Position numbers and translations under genes: made by a program. 8,571 nucleotides of DNA. Source: Chloroflexota bacterium (GTDB taxonomy: Bacteria > Chloroflexota > Dormibacteria > CF-121). Shown piece by piece: positions 1-4,972 of the stretch. The stretch is from positions 1 through 8,571 of the forward strand of contig VBIS01000101.1 of the NCBI GenBank assembly GCA_005880605.1. The letters run 5' to 3'. The notes below the pieces were generated by a model. It was given only the letters and a program-made list of their open reading frames with translations. It had not been told where the DNA came from and made no database searches. Numbering within the stretch: position 1 is the first letter of the stretch; every line of letters begins with the position of its first letter.

Positions 1-238
1 CGGTCGTCCACTCGACGAGGTCGTGGCACTGGTCCGCTTGCCTGAGATCGGTGACCCGGGCGACGACCTCGTGTCCTTCCTTACGGAGCGTGTCGGCGGC
101 GGCCTCGATCCGCTCGGCGTTGCTCGAAGAGATGACGACGCGACAACCCTCGGCGGCCAGCGCGCGGGCCGATGCAAACCCGAGGCCCCGGCTGGCAGCT
201 GTCACGAGCGCGCACCGCCCCCGAAGTCCCATCTCCAC
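1..238 (-). CDS. Short-chain dehydrogenase/reductase (SDR), N-terminal part only
   Basis: The first 79 codons of an SDR oxidoreductase; the gene leaves the window at its left edge, so the catalytic Tyr-x-x-x-Lys and substrate region are not visible. What is seen is the Rossmann start: beta strand CALVTAASRGLG (about residues 9-20), then helix FASARALAAEG, then strand RVVISS. The glycine-rich motif reads TAASRGLG instead of the usual TGxxxGxG, a substitution that occurs in some classical SDRs. Such enzymes use NAD(H) or NADP(H) to oxidise or reduce alcohol/keto groups; the substrate cannot be inferred here. Two in-frame starts exist, GTG at 238 and ATG at 232. I chose GTG because it lies 6 bases after a TAGTAT -10-like box (leaderless layout) and gives an N-terminus M-E-M-G-L-R-G typical of SDRs. 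A TAG stop lies just upstream. The membrane-protein gene on the same strand ends 33 bases before it. Confidence 0.88.
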   Translation of the reverse strand, partial: MEMGLRGRCALVTAASRGLGFASARALAAEGCRVVISSSNAERIEAAADTLRKEGHEVVARVTDLRQADQCHDLVEWTT

Positions 239-244
239 CGGCCA

Positions 245-250
245 ATACTA
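245..250 (-). promoter_or_regulatory. Putative -10 box of a leaderless promoter for the SDR gene
   Basis: On the minus strand TAGTAT is followed by 6 bases and then the GTG start at 238, so a transcript starting at the usual distance would begin at the start codon. There is no Shine-Dalgarno sequence before the GTG and no clear -35 box. The TAG of this hexamer is also an in-frame stop, which rules out a longer N-terminus. Confidence 0.5.
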
Positions 251-271
251 GGAGGCCGTTCAGGCGGTACC

Positions 272-844
272 TTATCGTTGCGGCCAGAATTCGAAGCTCA
301 GGCGTCCGTCACCACAAGCGTAGGCAGCCGCCCAGGGTTCATGCCAGCTGTCGATGTGAAATGAACTACCAGCCGTCCCGCAAGCTGGCGCGATGCTAAC
401 GATCAAACCCGCGCACAGGACGACGAGCGCGATGCACGCGCCCACTGCTGCGGAAACCGATGTTGGGAGGGGCCGGCCCCTTGTCTTTATGGCAGAAGTC
501 GTGGCCACAATCGCGAGAGCGGCCGCGATTAGCAACAGAGCAGCCGTCTCGAAAGTGAACAGCCTTATCCAAAGCCAGAGCGCGCCCAGAGTTCCCAAGC
601 CCACGCCTGCCATCCCCAGGAGTGCGGCGCGCTGGTTCGGTCTACGTGTCAAAGCACCAGCCGCGCAGGCAATCGCCAGGATGGCAACAAAGCTGGAGAC
701 GAAGATGAAGATGCGACCAAGTCGATATCCGATGCCTTGGCCGAGCACCAGCAGGATGTACCCGTCGGCCGTTACCGCTAACAGCGCGGCTAAAGCGCCG
801 GGAACCGATACGCCCCGAAGCTGTCCAAAGCGAAAGGTTGTCAC
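272..844 (-). CDS. Five-helix membrane protein of unknown function
   Basis: This is a 190-residue protein I do not recognise. Hydrophobicity suggests five transmembrane helices at about residues 15-36, 45-65, 72-94, 99-116 and 130-152. Basic loops TRRPNQR (66-72) and KTRGR (120-124) would lie inside the cell, placing the N-terminus inside and the C-terminal tail of about 38 residues outside. The tail has two cysteines (155 and 177) that could form a disulfide, plus several aromatic residues, so it may be a small extracytoplasmic domain. The start is a GTG at 844 and no other start lies before the first helix. There is no good Shine-Dalgarno, but a TAGGCT box ends 9 bases upstream. It sits between the zinc-ribbon gene (41 bases upstream) and the SDR gene (33 bases downstream), all on one strand. 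Nothing in the sequence gives a biochemical role. Confidence 0.8.
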   Translation of the reverse strand: MTTFRFGQLRGVSVPGALAALLAVTADGYILLVLGQGIGYRLGRIFIFVSSFVAILAIACAAGALTRRPNQRAALLGMAGVGLGTLGALWLWIRLFTFETAALLLIAAALAIVATTSAIKTRGRPLPTSVSAAVGACIALVVLCAGLIVSIAPACGTAGSSFHIDSWHEPWAAAYACGDGRLSFEFWPQR

Positions 845-853
845 GGTCGACTC

Positions 854-859
854 AGCCTA
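854..859 (-). promoter_or_regulatory. Putative -10 box before the membrane-protein gene
   Basis: TAGGCT on the minus strand lies 9 bases before the GTG start at 844 and fits TAnnnT. It would give a very short or absent 5' leader. No -35 box is recognisable; a 6-bp inverted repeat (866-883) occupies that position. This is weaker than the other leaderless-type sites. Confidence 0.35.
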
Positions 860-865
860 CGGGAC

Positions 866-883
866 GACCAAGTTCCTTTGGTC
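866..883. repeat. Inverted repeat GACCAA-N6-TTGGTC
   Basis: Two perfect 6-base arms (866-871 and 878-883) separated by 6 bases lie between the zinc-ribbon gene stop and the membrane-protein start. The position overlaps where a -35 region would be for the membrane gene, so it could be an operator. A short hairpin within a polycistronic mRNA is the alternative. Confidence 0.35.
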
Positions 884-885
884 AG

Positions 886-1095
886 CTACGCGGCGACGCG
901 AGGTTGCTTGCCGCAGGCGGGACACGGTGTCCCCGCCTTGAGCTCCGCCCGTTTGAAGGCGTGCCCGCCGCAGTGGGGGCAAAGCGCCCCGGGACGAAGC
1001 GCTTGGCTCTGCGCGGCCTTCTGCATGCGCTCCCGCAGGTGACTGTCTTCTTCGTTTTCGATGAAGCGCGGGTCGGTGGGCGTCTGCGTGCTCAT
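886..1095 (-). CDS. Small zinc-ribbon protein coupled to the UDG-like gene
   Basis: This 69-residue protein has four cysteines in two CxxC knuckles: CPHC at 39-42 and CPAC at 58-61, 15 residues apart, which is a classic zinc-ribbon layout. The N-terminal third is polar and charged (NEEDSHLRERMQKAAQ) and is probably helical. Zinc ribbons of this size often bind nucleic acid or act as protein-docking modules; no more precise function is evident. The ATG at 1095 overlaps the TGA of the upstream gene in an ATGA arrangement, so it is probably translated by coupling to the UDG-like gene and may work with it. A long open frame running on upstream in this same reading frame has no family-like sequence and is an artefact of high GC. 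The family assignment is structural only. Confidence 0.82.
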   Translation of the reverse strand: MSTQTPTDPRFIENEEDSHLRERMQKAAQSQALRPGALCPHCGGHAFKRAELKAGTPCPACGKQPRVAA

Positions 1096-1838
1096 GCCGC
1101 CTTCAAAGCTCCCGGCTGGAACGCCCCGGGTCGAATGTGCTCGGCCAGCTTGATGCCGATGACCTCTGGATGCAGGTCGATGCCGCGCTGGAAGGGATGG
1201 ACGCTCAGAATGGCCGGCACACGGCGGTTGCCGATCTCGACGTCGAGGACGCGGCCGTGCAGCGTTGTCATCGACCCCCATCCGTCCCAGGTCTTCATGG
1301 TCCGCCACCACAGGTGTCGGGCAACCGGGCCACCCATCGCGACGATGGCCTGCGGCGCGATCCGCGCCAGCAAGTTCTGCAGGTGTCGATCGACGCATTG
1401 GTTGAGGGCCGCGTCGGTGACCCGGTCCGGGTTCTCGGTCGCGCAGCGAACCGCCCAGGTATGAAAGGCCGAGTCCATGACGTCGTGCTTTTCGAGCTTC
1501 TGGCCCATCCGCTTGCGGGCGGCGAGCATCACCGCACGAACGAACTGAAAGTAGGGGAGGGGCGTATCCGCGGTCATGTGGTGCTCGAGCCGTCCCTCGT
1601 GGTCGAGCCACTCGGTGAAGGCCTCGTTGCTGGCACTTGCCGCGTCGAGCGGGCTCGGGCTGATGAAGACGATCGGGGCCTCGGGGTTGCCGAATCCCAC
1701 CTGGGGCCGACGGAGTGGCTGCGCGAGTCGTTCGCACGGGCTGTCGGCGCCCCGGTCGGATTCGGCGATCGCGCACCCGTGCAATCGCTTGAGGGCGTCC
1801 GAGCCGAAGAACTGCAGGTACTGCTGGCCCTTGCTCAC
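1092..1838 (-). CDS. Uracil-DNA glycosylase superfamily protein, divergent active site
   Basis: This 248-residue protein resembles family 4/5 (iron-sulfur) uracil-DNA glycosylases, which remove uracil from DNA to start base-excision repair. Matching features are GNPEAPIVFIS (50-60), corresponding to the strand before the catalytic loop; AVRC (129-132) and the helix from C148 to QAIVAMGG, corresponding to the family's 'C...L...I.P..IVALG' region; and SVHPF (212-216), corresponding to the HPS motif. Cysteines 132 and 148 are 16 apart, the spacing I recall for two cluster ligands in these enzymes. C22 and C35 could be the other two, though the usual CxxC pair is not conserved. The catalytic GE(A/P)PG loop is replaced by SPSPLDAA, so activity or specificity may differ. 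The start is a GTG at 1838 without a visible Shine-Dalgarno, and no other start codon lies between it and the upstream in-frame stop. The gene overlaps the zinc-ribbon gene by four bases and is divergent from the rhodanese gene. Confidence 0.72.
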   Translation of the reverse strand: MSKGQQYLQFFGSDALKRLHGCAIAESDRGADSPCERLAQPLRRPQVGFGNPEAPIVFISPSPLDAASASNEAFTEWLDHEGRLEHHMTADTPLPYFQFVRAVMLAARKRMGQKLEKHDVMDSAFHTWAVRCATENPDRVTDAALNQCVDRHLQNLLARIAPQAIVAMGGPVARHLWWRTMKTWDGWGSMTTLHGRVLDVEIGNRRVPAILSVHPFQRGIDLHPEVIGIKLAEHIRPGAFQPGALKAA

Positions 1839-1904
1839 GCTGTTGGAAACGACGCGGAGAGATGGGCGAAGCTTGCGCCCTGCGATGGGCGCGGGGGTCG
1901 CAAC

Positions 1905-1910
1905 TAAGAT
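1905..1910 (+). promoter_or_regulatory. Putative -10 box of a leaderless promoter for the rhodanese gene
   Basis: TAAGAT lies 7 bases before the ATG at 1918. There is no Shine-Dalgarno between them, so the mRNA probably begins at or next to the start codon. No -35 match is obvious in the GC-rich upstream stretch, which also carries the upstream region of the divergent UDG-like gene. Confidence 0.5.
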
Positions 1911-1917
1911 TCACTCC

Positions 1918-2253
1918 ATGACAACGGTTCCGGCCATCGATGTAAAGGAGCTGCGGCGTCGACTGGACGGCGAGGGGCCGAAGCCCTACCTGCTCGATGT
2001 CCGGGAGCCCTGGGAGTACATGGCGGGGCACGTGCCCGGGGCGCAGCTGATCCCGCTCGGGGAGCTGGAGCAGCGGGTTGGCGAAGTGCCGCGTGAAGGC
2101 GAGGTGCTTGCCATTTGCCATAGCGGCCAACGCAGCCTGGCGGCGGCTGGCTATCTGCGGCACCTCGGCTACACCGCCGTCAGCAACGTCGACGGTGGCA
2201 CCGCCGCCTGGATCGAACGCGGCTATCCGACCGAAGGCTCGTCCGCGACCTGA
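1918..2253 (+). CDS. Single-domain rhodanese-like sulfurtransferase
   Basis: This 111-residue protein is one complete rhodanese domain. It shows LLDVREPWEY (25-34), GHVPGAQLIP (37-46) and the active-site loop CHSGQRS (67-73), with C67 as the persulfide-forming nucleophile in the six-residue loop followed by R72. It ends with the usual VDGGTAAWIERGYP. Such proteins move sulfane sulfur from thiosulfate, polysulfide or a protein persulfide to thiols or cyanide in the cytosol; no signal peptide or partner domain is visible, so the physiological donor is unknown. The ATG at 1918 gives the standard N-terminus; the longer open frame upstream is antisense to the UDG-like gene and not coding. The start appears leaderless. 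The last 31 bases overlap the 3' end of the convergent 86-residue gene. Confidence 0.92.
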   Translation: MTTVPAIDVKELRRRLDGEGPKPYLLDVREPWEYMAGHVPGAQLIPLGELEQRVGEVPREGEVLAICHSGQRSLAAAGYLRHLGYTAVSNVDGGTAAWIERGYPTEGSSAT

Positions 2254-2483
2254 AGCTGGGTCGCGTCGAAGCGCCTGACGCCGCCGGAGCGCACCGATTG
2301 CGCGAGTTGCGTCCAGGCCTGGGGGTCCGTAATCCAGGCGCGGGCGATCACGATCGATGGTCCCTCGATCGCGAGCAGCTCGCCGCTCTGGCGTATTTCG
2401 ATCGGAGCCAGCTGCAGGGCCCGGATCTTCTCGGGTGTCAGGTTTTCCTTCAGGACGCGCCGCTCGATCTCGATCCGGGCCAT
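2223..2483 (-). CDS. Hypothetical protein, 86 residues
   Basis: This is a small soluble-looking protein I do not recognise. It begins MARIEIERRVL and has alternating strand-like segments (PIEIRQSGELLAIEG, SIVIARAWI) followed by an amphipathic helix (DPQAWTQLAQSVRSGG). It has no cysteines, membrane segments or signal peptide. I chose the ATG at 2483 because a TAGACT -10-like box ends 8 bases upstream, suggesting a leaderless mRNA. A longer version from 2588 would run through the palindromic rmuC control region and start with low-quality sequence. The gene is divergent from rmuC, and its 3' end overlaps the rhodanese gene tail to tail by 31 bases. Its coding status rests on codon-like composition, the promoter fit and the neat spacing. 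Confidence 0.6.
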   Translation of the reverse strand: MARIEIERRVLKENLTPEKIRALQLAPIEIRQSGELLAIEGPSIVIARAWITDPQAWTQLAQSVRSGGVRRFDATQLQVADEPSVG

Positions 2484-2491
2484 TCCCGGGG

Positions 2492-2497
2492 AGTCTA
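2492..2497 (-). promoter_or_regulatory. Putative -10 box of a leaderless promoter for the 86-residue gene
   Basis: TAGACT on the minus strand is 8 bases before the ATG at 2483 and there is no Shine-Dalgarno (the spacer is CCCCGGGA). The same hexamer TAGACT occurs before the alpha/beta hydrolase start at 5761. The upstream side abuts the palindrome at 2498-2519. Confidence 0.48.
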
Positions 2498-2519
2498 AGC
2501 CGCCGGCGGGCCGGCGGCT
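2498..2519. repeat. GC-rich perfect inverted repeat between divergent genes
   Basis: Arms AGCCGCCGG and CCGGCGGCT (9 bp, perfect) surround CGGG. The element sits directly upstream of the minus-strand -10 box and between two divergent genes, so it is not placed as a 3' terminator and has no T-run. An operator controlling the 86-residue gene, and perhaps rmuC, is the more likely role. A second, 10-bp perfect palindrome GACAGCTGTC lies at 2526-2535. Confidence 0.5.
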
Positions 2520-2547
2520 GCGACAGACAGCTGTCAAAACCCCCTGC

Positions 2548-2553
2548 TTGACT
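2548..2553 (+). promoter_or_regulatory. Possible -35 box for rmuC
   Basis: TTGACT differs from the sigma70 -35 consensus at one base and lies 65 bases before the rmuC start. No good -10 hexamer is found at 16-18 bases downstream; CATGAT at 2574-2579 would need a 20-base spacer. The call is therefore tentative. Confidence 0.25.
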
Positions 2554-2574
2554 TTGGGAGTGAGCCAAACCACC

Positions 2575-2622
2575 ATGATGACGACCAACCGTCCCTTTCA
2601 CGTCCTGAAGGAGTTGCCTTGA
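2575..2622 (+). CDS. Possible 15-codon leader ORF upstream of rmuC
   Basis: ATG ATG at 2575 opens a 15-codon frame (MMTTNRPFHVLKELP) whose TGA stop overlaps the TTG start of rmuC as TTGA. The rmuC Shine-Dalgarno lies inside the last codons. This is the geometry of translational coupling. There is only a distant purine stretch (GGGAG at 2556-2560) that could serve as its own ribosome site, and no attenuator hairpin is seen. It could be chance; only conservation or ribosome profiling would settle it. Confidence 0.25.
   Translation: MMTTNRPFHVLKELP
2607..2613 (+). promoter_or_regulatory. Shine-Dalgarno that fixes the TTG start of rmuC
   Basis: GAAGGAG is followed by five bases and TTG at 2619. 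There is no ATG or GTG at a suitable distance in this frame, and the protein from this TTG begins directly with the expected membrane anchor, so the rare TTG start is well supported. Confidence 0.75.
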
Positions 2623-3725
2623 GCGTCCTAGAACTGGTCCTTGTGATCCTGTTGCTGGCGGTTCTGCTGGGCCTGGTTGCCATGGTGATCCGCCGGCCCG
2701 CCGCCACCGGCCCCTCCGATGCGGTGCTCGCGGCGCTGGCCGACCTGGGGGCGCTCAAGTCCCACGTCGAAACCGTCAGCAGCCAGCAGGGCGCCTTGAG
2801 CCAGTCGTTGGGGATGCTCCAGGCGGCCGTCCAGGGGGTAGAGACCAAGGTCCTGGAGAGCTCCGCCGGCGTCCGCGAAGCGATCGGCAAGGACCTTTCC
2901 GACGCCCGGATCGTCGTCGAGCGACTCAAAGTCGACGGCGAGGAGCGGCGTCGCATGGAAGAAGACGTACAGGCCTCGGCTCGCCGCATCGAAACCGTGC
3001 TGCTCGGCAGCCGTACCCGCGGCGCCGCCGGGGAAAACATTCTTCAGGATGCCTTCCGTCAATTCCCGGCGGAGATGATCGACATGAACTTCCGGGTCAA
3101 TGGCAAGGTCGTCGAGTACGCGCTCATCCTGGCCAATGGCAAGCGCCTGCCAATCGATAGCAAATGGCCGTCCCCGGAACTCCTGGACCGCCTGGGCGAG
3201 GCCATGCAGGATCCGGCCAAAGAAGCCGCGCTCGTCCAGGAGATCGAGCGCATCCTGCGGCTCAAGGTCCGCGACGTCCGTCAGTACATCGACCCCGCCG
3301 CCACCATCGGCTTTGCCGTGGCCGCGGTCCCCGACCCCATCTTCAACGCCTGCCGGCGAGCGCATCTCGAGGCCTACCGAGAAGGGGTGATCTTGATGCC
3401 GTACAGCATGACCATCCCTTACGTGCTGGCGCTCTTTCGGCTGCACCTGCAGTACGCGCGGTCGATCGACCTGGAGAACCTCGAGGGTTACCTGCAGCAG
3501 ATCGACGACAACGTCACGGCCCTCGACCGCCTGCTCGAGAACAGCATTGCCCGCGGCAGCACCATGATTCAGAACGCCTTCAACGACGCCAAGCGCAACG
3601 TGGGCCAGATGCGAGGCGCGCTGGCGGCGCTGCGTGCCGTTCCCCAGGCGGCGGCCGTCAGCCCTGAGCCGGAGGTCGAGGAGATCAATGACGGGGAACT
3701 CGCGCTGCTTATCTCCCGGCGTTAA
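2619..3725 (+). CDS. rmuC: RmuC-family DNA recombination protein
   Basis: This 368-residue RmuC-family protein was named from E. coli, where loss of rmuC raises inverted-repeat-mediated rearrangement; a nuclease-type fold is generally proposed for the domain. In order it shows an N-terminal hydrophobic helix (about 4-24) that would anchor it in the membrane, a long heptad-like region (about 35-127), and the RmuC domain (about 128-340). The domain has the signatures GSRTRGAAGE (130-139) and LPIDSKWP (177-184), then a conserved core through MPYSMTIPYVL. A short acidic tail (EPEVEEINDGE) follows. It is shorter than E. coli RmuC (about 475 residues), mainly in the coiled coil. It starts at TTG with a strong Shine-Dalgarno. 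Its TAA stop overlaps the convergent IPT-gene TAA in a shared TTAA. No other recombination gene is adjacent, so context adds nothing about partners. Confidence 0.92.
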   Translation: MSVLELVLVILLLAVLLGLVAMVIRRPAATGPSDAVLAALADLGALKSHVETVSSQQGALSQSLGMLQAAVQGVETKVLESSAGVREAIGKDLSDARIVVERLKVDGEERRRMEEDVQASARRIETVLLGSRTRGAAGENILQDAFRQFPAEMIDMNFRVNGKVVEYALILANGKRLPIDSKWPSPELLDRLGEAMQDPAKEAALVQEIERILRLKVRDVRQYIDPAATIGFAVAAVPDPIFNACRRAHLEAYREGVILMPYSMTIPYVLALFRLHLQYARSIDLENLEGYLQQIDDNVTALDRLLENSIARGSTMIQNAFNDAKRNVGQMRGALAALRAVPQAAAVSPEPEVEEINDGELALLISRR

Positions 3726-4225
3726 GCCAGGCCGGGCGTCCGTGCCAGGCGCATCATGAGGACGAGCAGGATGAGCAAGCCCGCGCCGCTCAGCAAGAGC
3801 ATGTTGCTCGGTGTGAATCCGGGATTATCGACCACCAGCTCGTCACTCGCCGTGGTGGTGCCGGCTTCGTTCGTGACCTCGATGGAGTAGGACCCCTGGG
3901 CGAGGTTGTCCGGCAGCTTCACGAGCATGTGGTAGGTATCGGTCGCTTGCACCGTGGTGGCGGGCCGCCCGCCGACCTGGACCGTCGAGGCCGGGGTCAG
4001 ATGCTGGCCGAGGATCATGATGTTGGGCTGGGTTGTCGGGTTGACCTTGGCGGGCGTGACCTGGTAGATCTGCGGCGGCAGGAGCGTGCTCTTGACATGG
4101 ACCGGTGCTACCGGCTTGGGGGTGGGGATCGCCCGTTTGGTCGCGGCATATGCGGGCAGGCTCGTCACGGCCAGCGCGACCATGGTCGCCAGGCCCCCGG
4201 TGGCCAAGCGCCGCAGTGATGTCAT
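3722..4225 (-). CDS. Secreted, membrane-anchored IPT/TIG-domain protein
   Basis: This 167-residue exported protein has an N-terminal signal peptide (MTSLRRLATGGLATMVALAV..., likely cut after AYA near residue 28) and a Pro/Lys-rich linker (about 30-50). One immunoglobulin-like IPT/TIG domain follows (about 51-133; PPQIYQVTPAKV, ILGQHLTPASTVQVGG, YSIEVTNEAGTT). A C-terminal transmembrane helix (about 142-160) is followed by the basic tail RLARTPGLA. There is no LPxTG sorting motif, so the domain is probably displayed outside and held by the C-terminal helix. TIG domains bind proteins or sugars; the ligand is unknown. I chose the ATG at 4225 because GAGGT lies 7 bases upstream and it begins exactly at the signal peptide; the longer frame from 4288 adds a proline/arginine stretch unlike a leader. 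No convincing promoter is visible in the 150 bases upstream. Its stop overlaps that of rmuC. Confidence 0.83.
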   Translation of the reverse strand: MTSLRRLATGGLATMVALAVTSLPAYAATKRAIPTPKPVAPVHVKSTLLPPQIYQVTPAKVNPTTQPNIMILGQHLTPASTVQVGGRPATTVQATDTYHMLVKLPDNLAQGSYSIEVTNEAGTTTASDELVVDNPGFTPSNMLLLSGAGLLILLVLMMRLARTPGLA

Positions 4226-4330
4226 CGGATAGACCTCTACTACTGATAACGGCGGAGGTCTTGGGCGAAAGATGGCGGTGCGGCCCATTCGGGCTGCGTA
4301 GATGGACGTAGTTGTAACCCGGGCCGAAAG

Positions 4331-4362
4331 AAAAAAGCCCCTGCCCGCCCGGGGCAGGGGCT
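4331..4362 (-). terminator. Intrinsic terminator of the histone-like gene
   Basis: On the minus strand an 11-bp perfect stem (AGCCCCTGCCC paired with GGGCAGGGGCT) with a 5-base loop runs into six T residues, then CTTT. It starts 13 bases after the TAA of the histone H1-like gene. This is the clearest rho-independent terminator in the window and ends transcription before the IPT gene. Confidence 0.93.
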
Positions 4363-4375
4363 ATTGAACTCGGTT

Positions 4376-4843
4376 TTAGCGGTTGCCGCCTCCCGGCCAG
4401 GTCTGCTCCGGCGGGCGCTCGCCGATCTTGATCCGCTCTGAACTGCCGCCGGACGAATCGGACTCACTGCCCGGATCACTGCCGAAGCCGCCGTAGGACG
4501 GCATGCTCGGCGGCTCGGCCGGCCGTGCCACGGGACGCGACGGGCCGCTGAACGGCGTACCGGCTGGCTTGGGGGCGCTCGGTGGGGCGGCCTTGGGGGC
4601 TGCCGCGGGCTTGGCCGCGGCTTTCGGGGCGGCCTTCGGCGTTGCCTTCGCCGCCGTCCTCTTCTTGGCGGCCGGGCGCTTGGCGGCCGCTTTCTTGGTG
4701 GCGGGGCGCTTGGCCGTCGACTTCTTGGCGGTAGTCCGCCTGGCCGTCGACTTCTTGGCGGCTGAGCGCTTAGCTGTCGACTTCTTAGCGGTAGACCGCT
4801 TCGGAGTCGATTTCTTAGCTTTTGCTTTCTTCTTCGCTGGCAT
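4376..4843 (-). CDS. Lysine-rich histone H1-like protein with decapeptide repeats
   Basis: This 155-residue low-complexity protein starts MPAKKKAKA and is followed by six tandem 10-residue units beginning at residues 10, 20, 30, 40, 50 and 60, with consensus K-K-S-T-A-K-R-S-A-A. The DNA shows the same 30-bp period (about 4651-4820). An Ala/Pro/Lys stretch (about 64-105) and a quite different tail rich in Gly, Ser, Pro and acidic residues (about 118-155) follow. The basic part resembles eukaryotic H1 tails, chlamydial Hc1-type proteins and the PAKKA tails of actinobacterial HU. It probably binds DNA without base specificity and compacts the nucleoid. There is no HU or other globular domain. 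The ATG at 4843 has a GGAGGAG Shine-Dalgarno close upstream. Its own promoter and terminator make it a single-gene unit, probably well expressed. DNA binding is inferred from composition only. Confidence 0.82.
   Translation of the reverse strand: MPAKKKAKAKKSTPKRSTAKKSTAKRSAAKKSTARRTTAKKSTAKRPATKKAAAKRPAAKKRTAAKATPKAAPKAAAKPAAAPKAAPPSAPKPAGTPFSGPSRPVARPAEPPSMPSYGGFGSDPGSESDSSGGSSERIKIGERPPEQTWPGGGNR
4651..4820. repeat. 30-bp tandem repeat coding for the decapeptides
   Basis: Imperfect copies start at 4651, 4681, 4711, 4741, 4771 and 4801. The four right-hand copies share the core GTCGA(C/T)TTCTT (at 4716, 4746, 4776, 4806). Third-position differences between copies show that they are not very recent duplications. 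Such arrays can gain or lose units by slippage, so the unit number may vary between strains. Confidence 0.8.
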
Positions 4844-4919
4844 TTCTCCTCCCTCGGGATGCGCGATGATGGCTCGCACGTTGGTTCAGGCGGATGAGGA
4901 CCGCTGCTGTTACCTGCGA

Positions 4920-4948
4920 TTTATAGCATCGGCTCCCCCCAAAGACAA
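4920..4948 (-). promoter_or_regulatory. Sigma70-type promoter of the histone-like gene
   Basis: On the minus strand TTGTCT (4948-4943), a 17-base spacer and TATAAA (4925-4920) form a near-consensus vegetative promoter. It predicts a transcript start near 4913 and a leader of about 70 bases ending in the GGAGGAG site before ATG 4843. It is the only promoter in the window where both boxes and the spacer fit well. Confidence 0.8.
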
Positions 4949-4972
4949 GCATTCCCTCGCGCCCCCGGGCCC

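Noticed and set aside
393..941. Plus-strand 182-codon frame opposite the membrane protein
   Set aside because: The minus-strand frame has five coherent hydrophobic helices, while this one is Arg/Ala/Ser-rich without domains and lacks a ribosome site.
2532..2537. TTGACA on the minus strand as a -35 box for the 86-residue gene
   Set aside because: The spacer to TAGACT (2497-2492) would be 34 bases, and no -10-like hexamer lies 16-18 bases downstream.
886..2601. A 571-codon open frame on the minus strand spanning several genes
   Set aside because: Only its last 69 codons match a real pattern (zinc ribbon). The rest is antisense or out of frame with the UDG-like, rhodanese and 86-residue genes and is rich in Arg, Pro and Gly, as expected of high-GC shadow frames.
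4226..4330. Promoter for the IPT gene
   Set aside because: Short AT-rich words such as TTATCA occur, but no pair of boxes with sensible spacing was found; only the Shine-Dalgarno is supported.
4651..4820. 30-bp repeat considered as a CRISPR array
   Set aside because: Units are directly adjacent with no spacers, diverge gradually, and code in frame for decapeptides.
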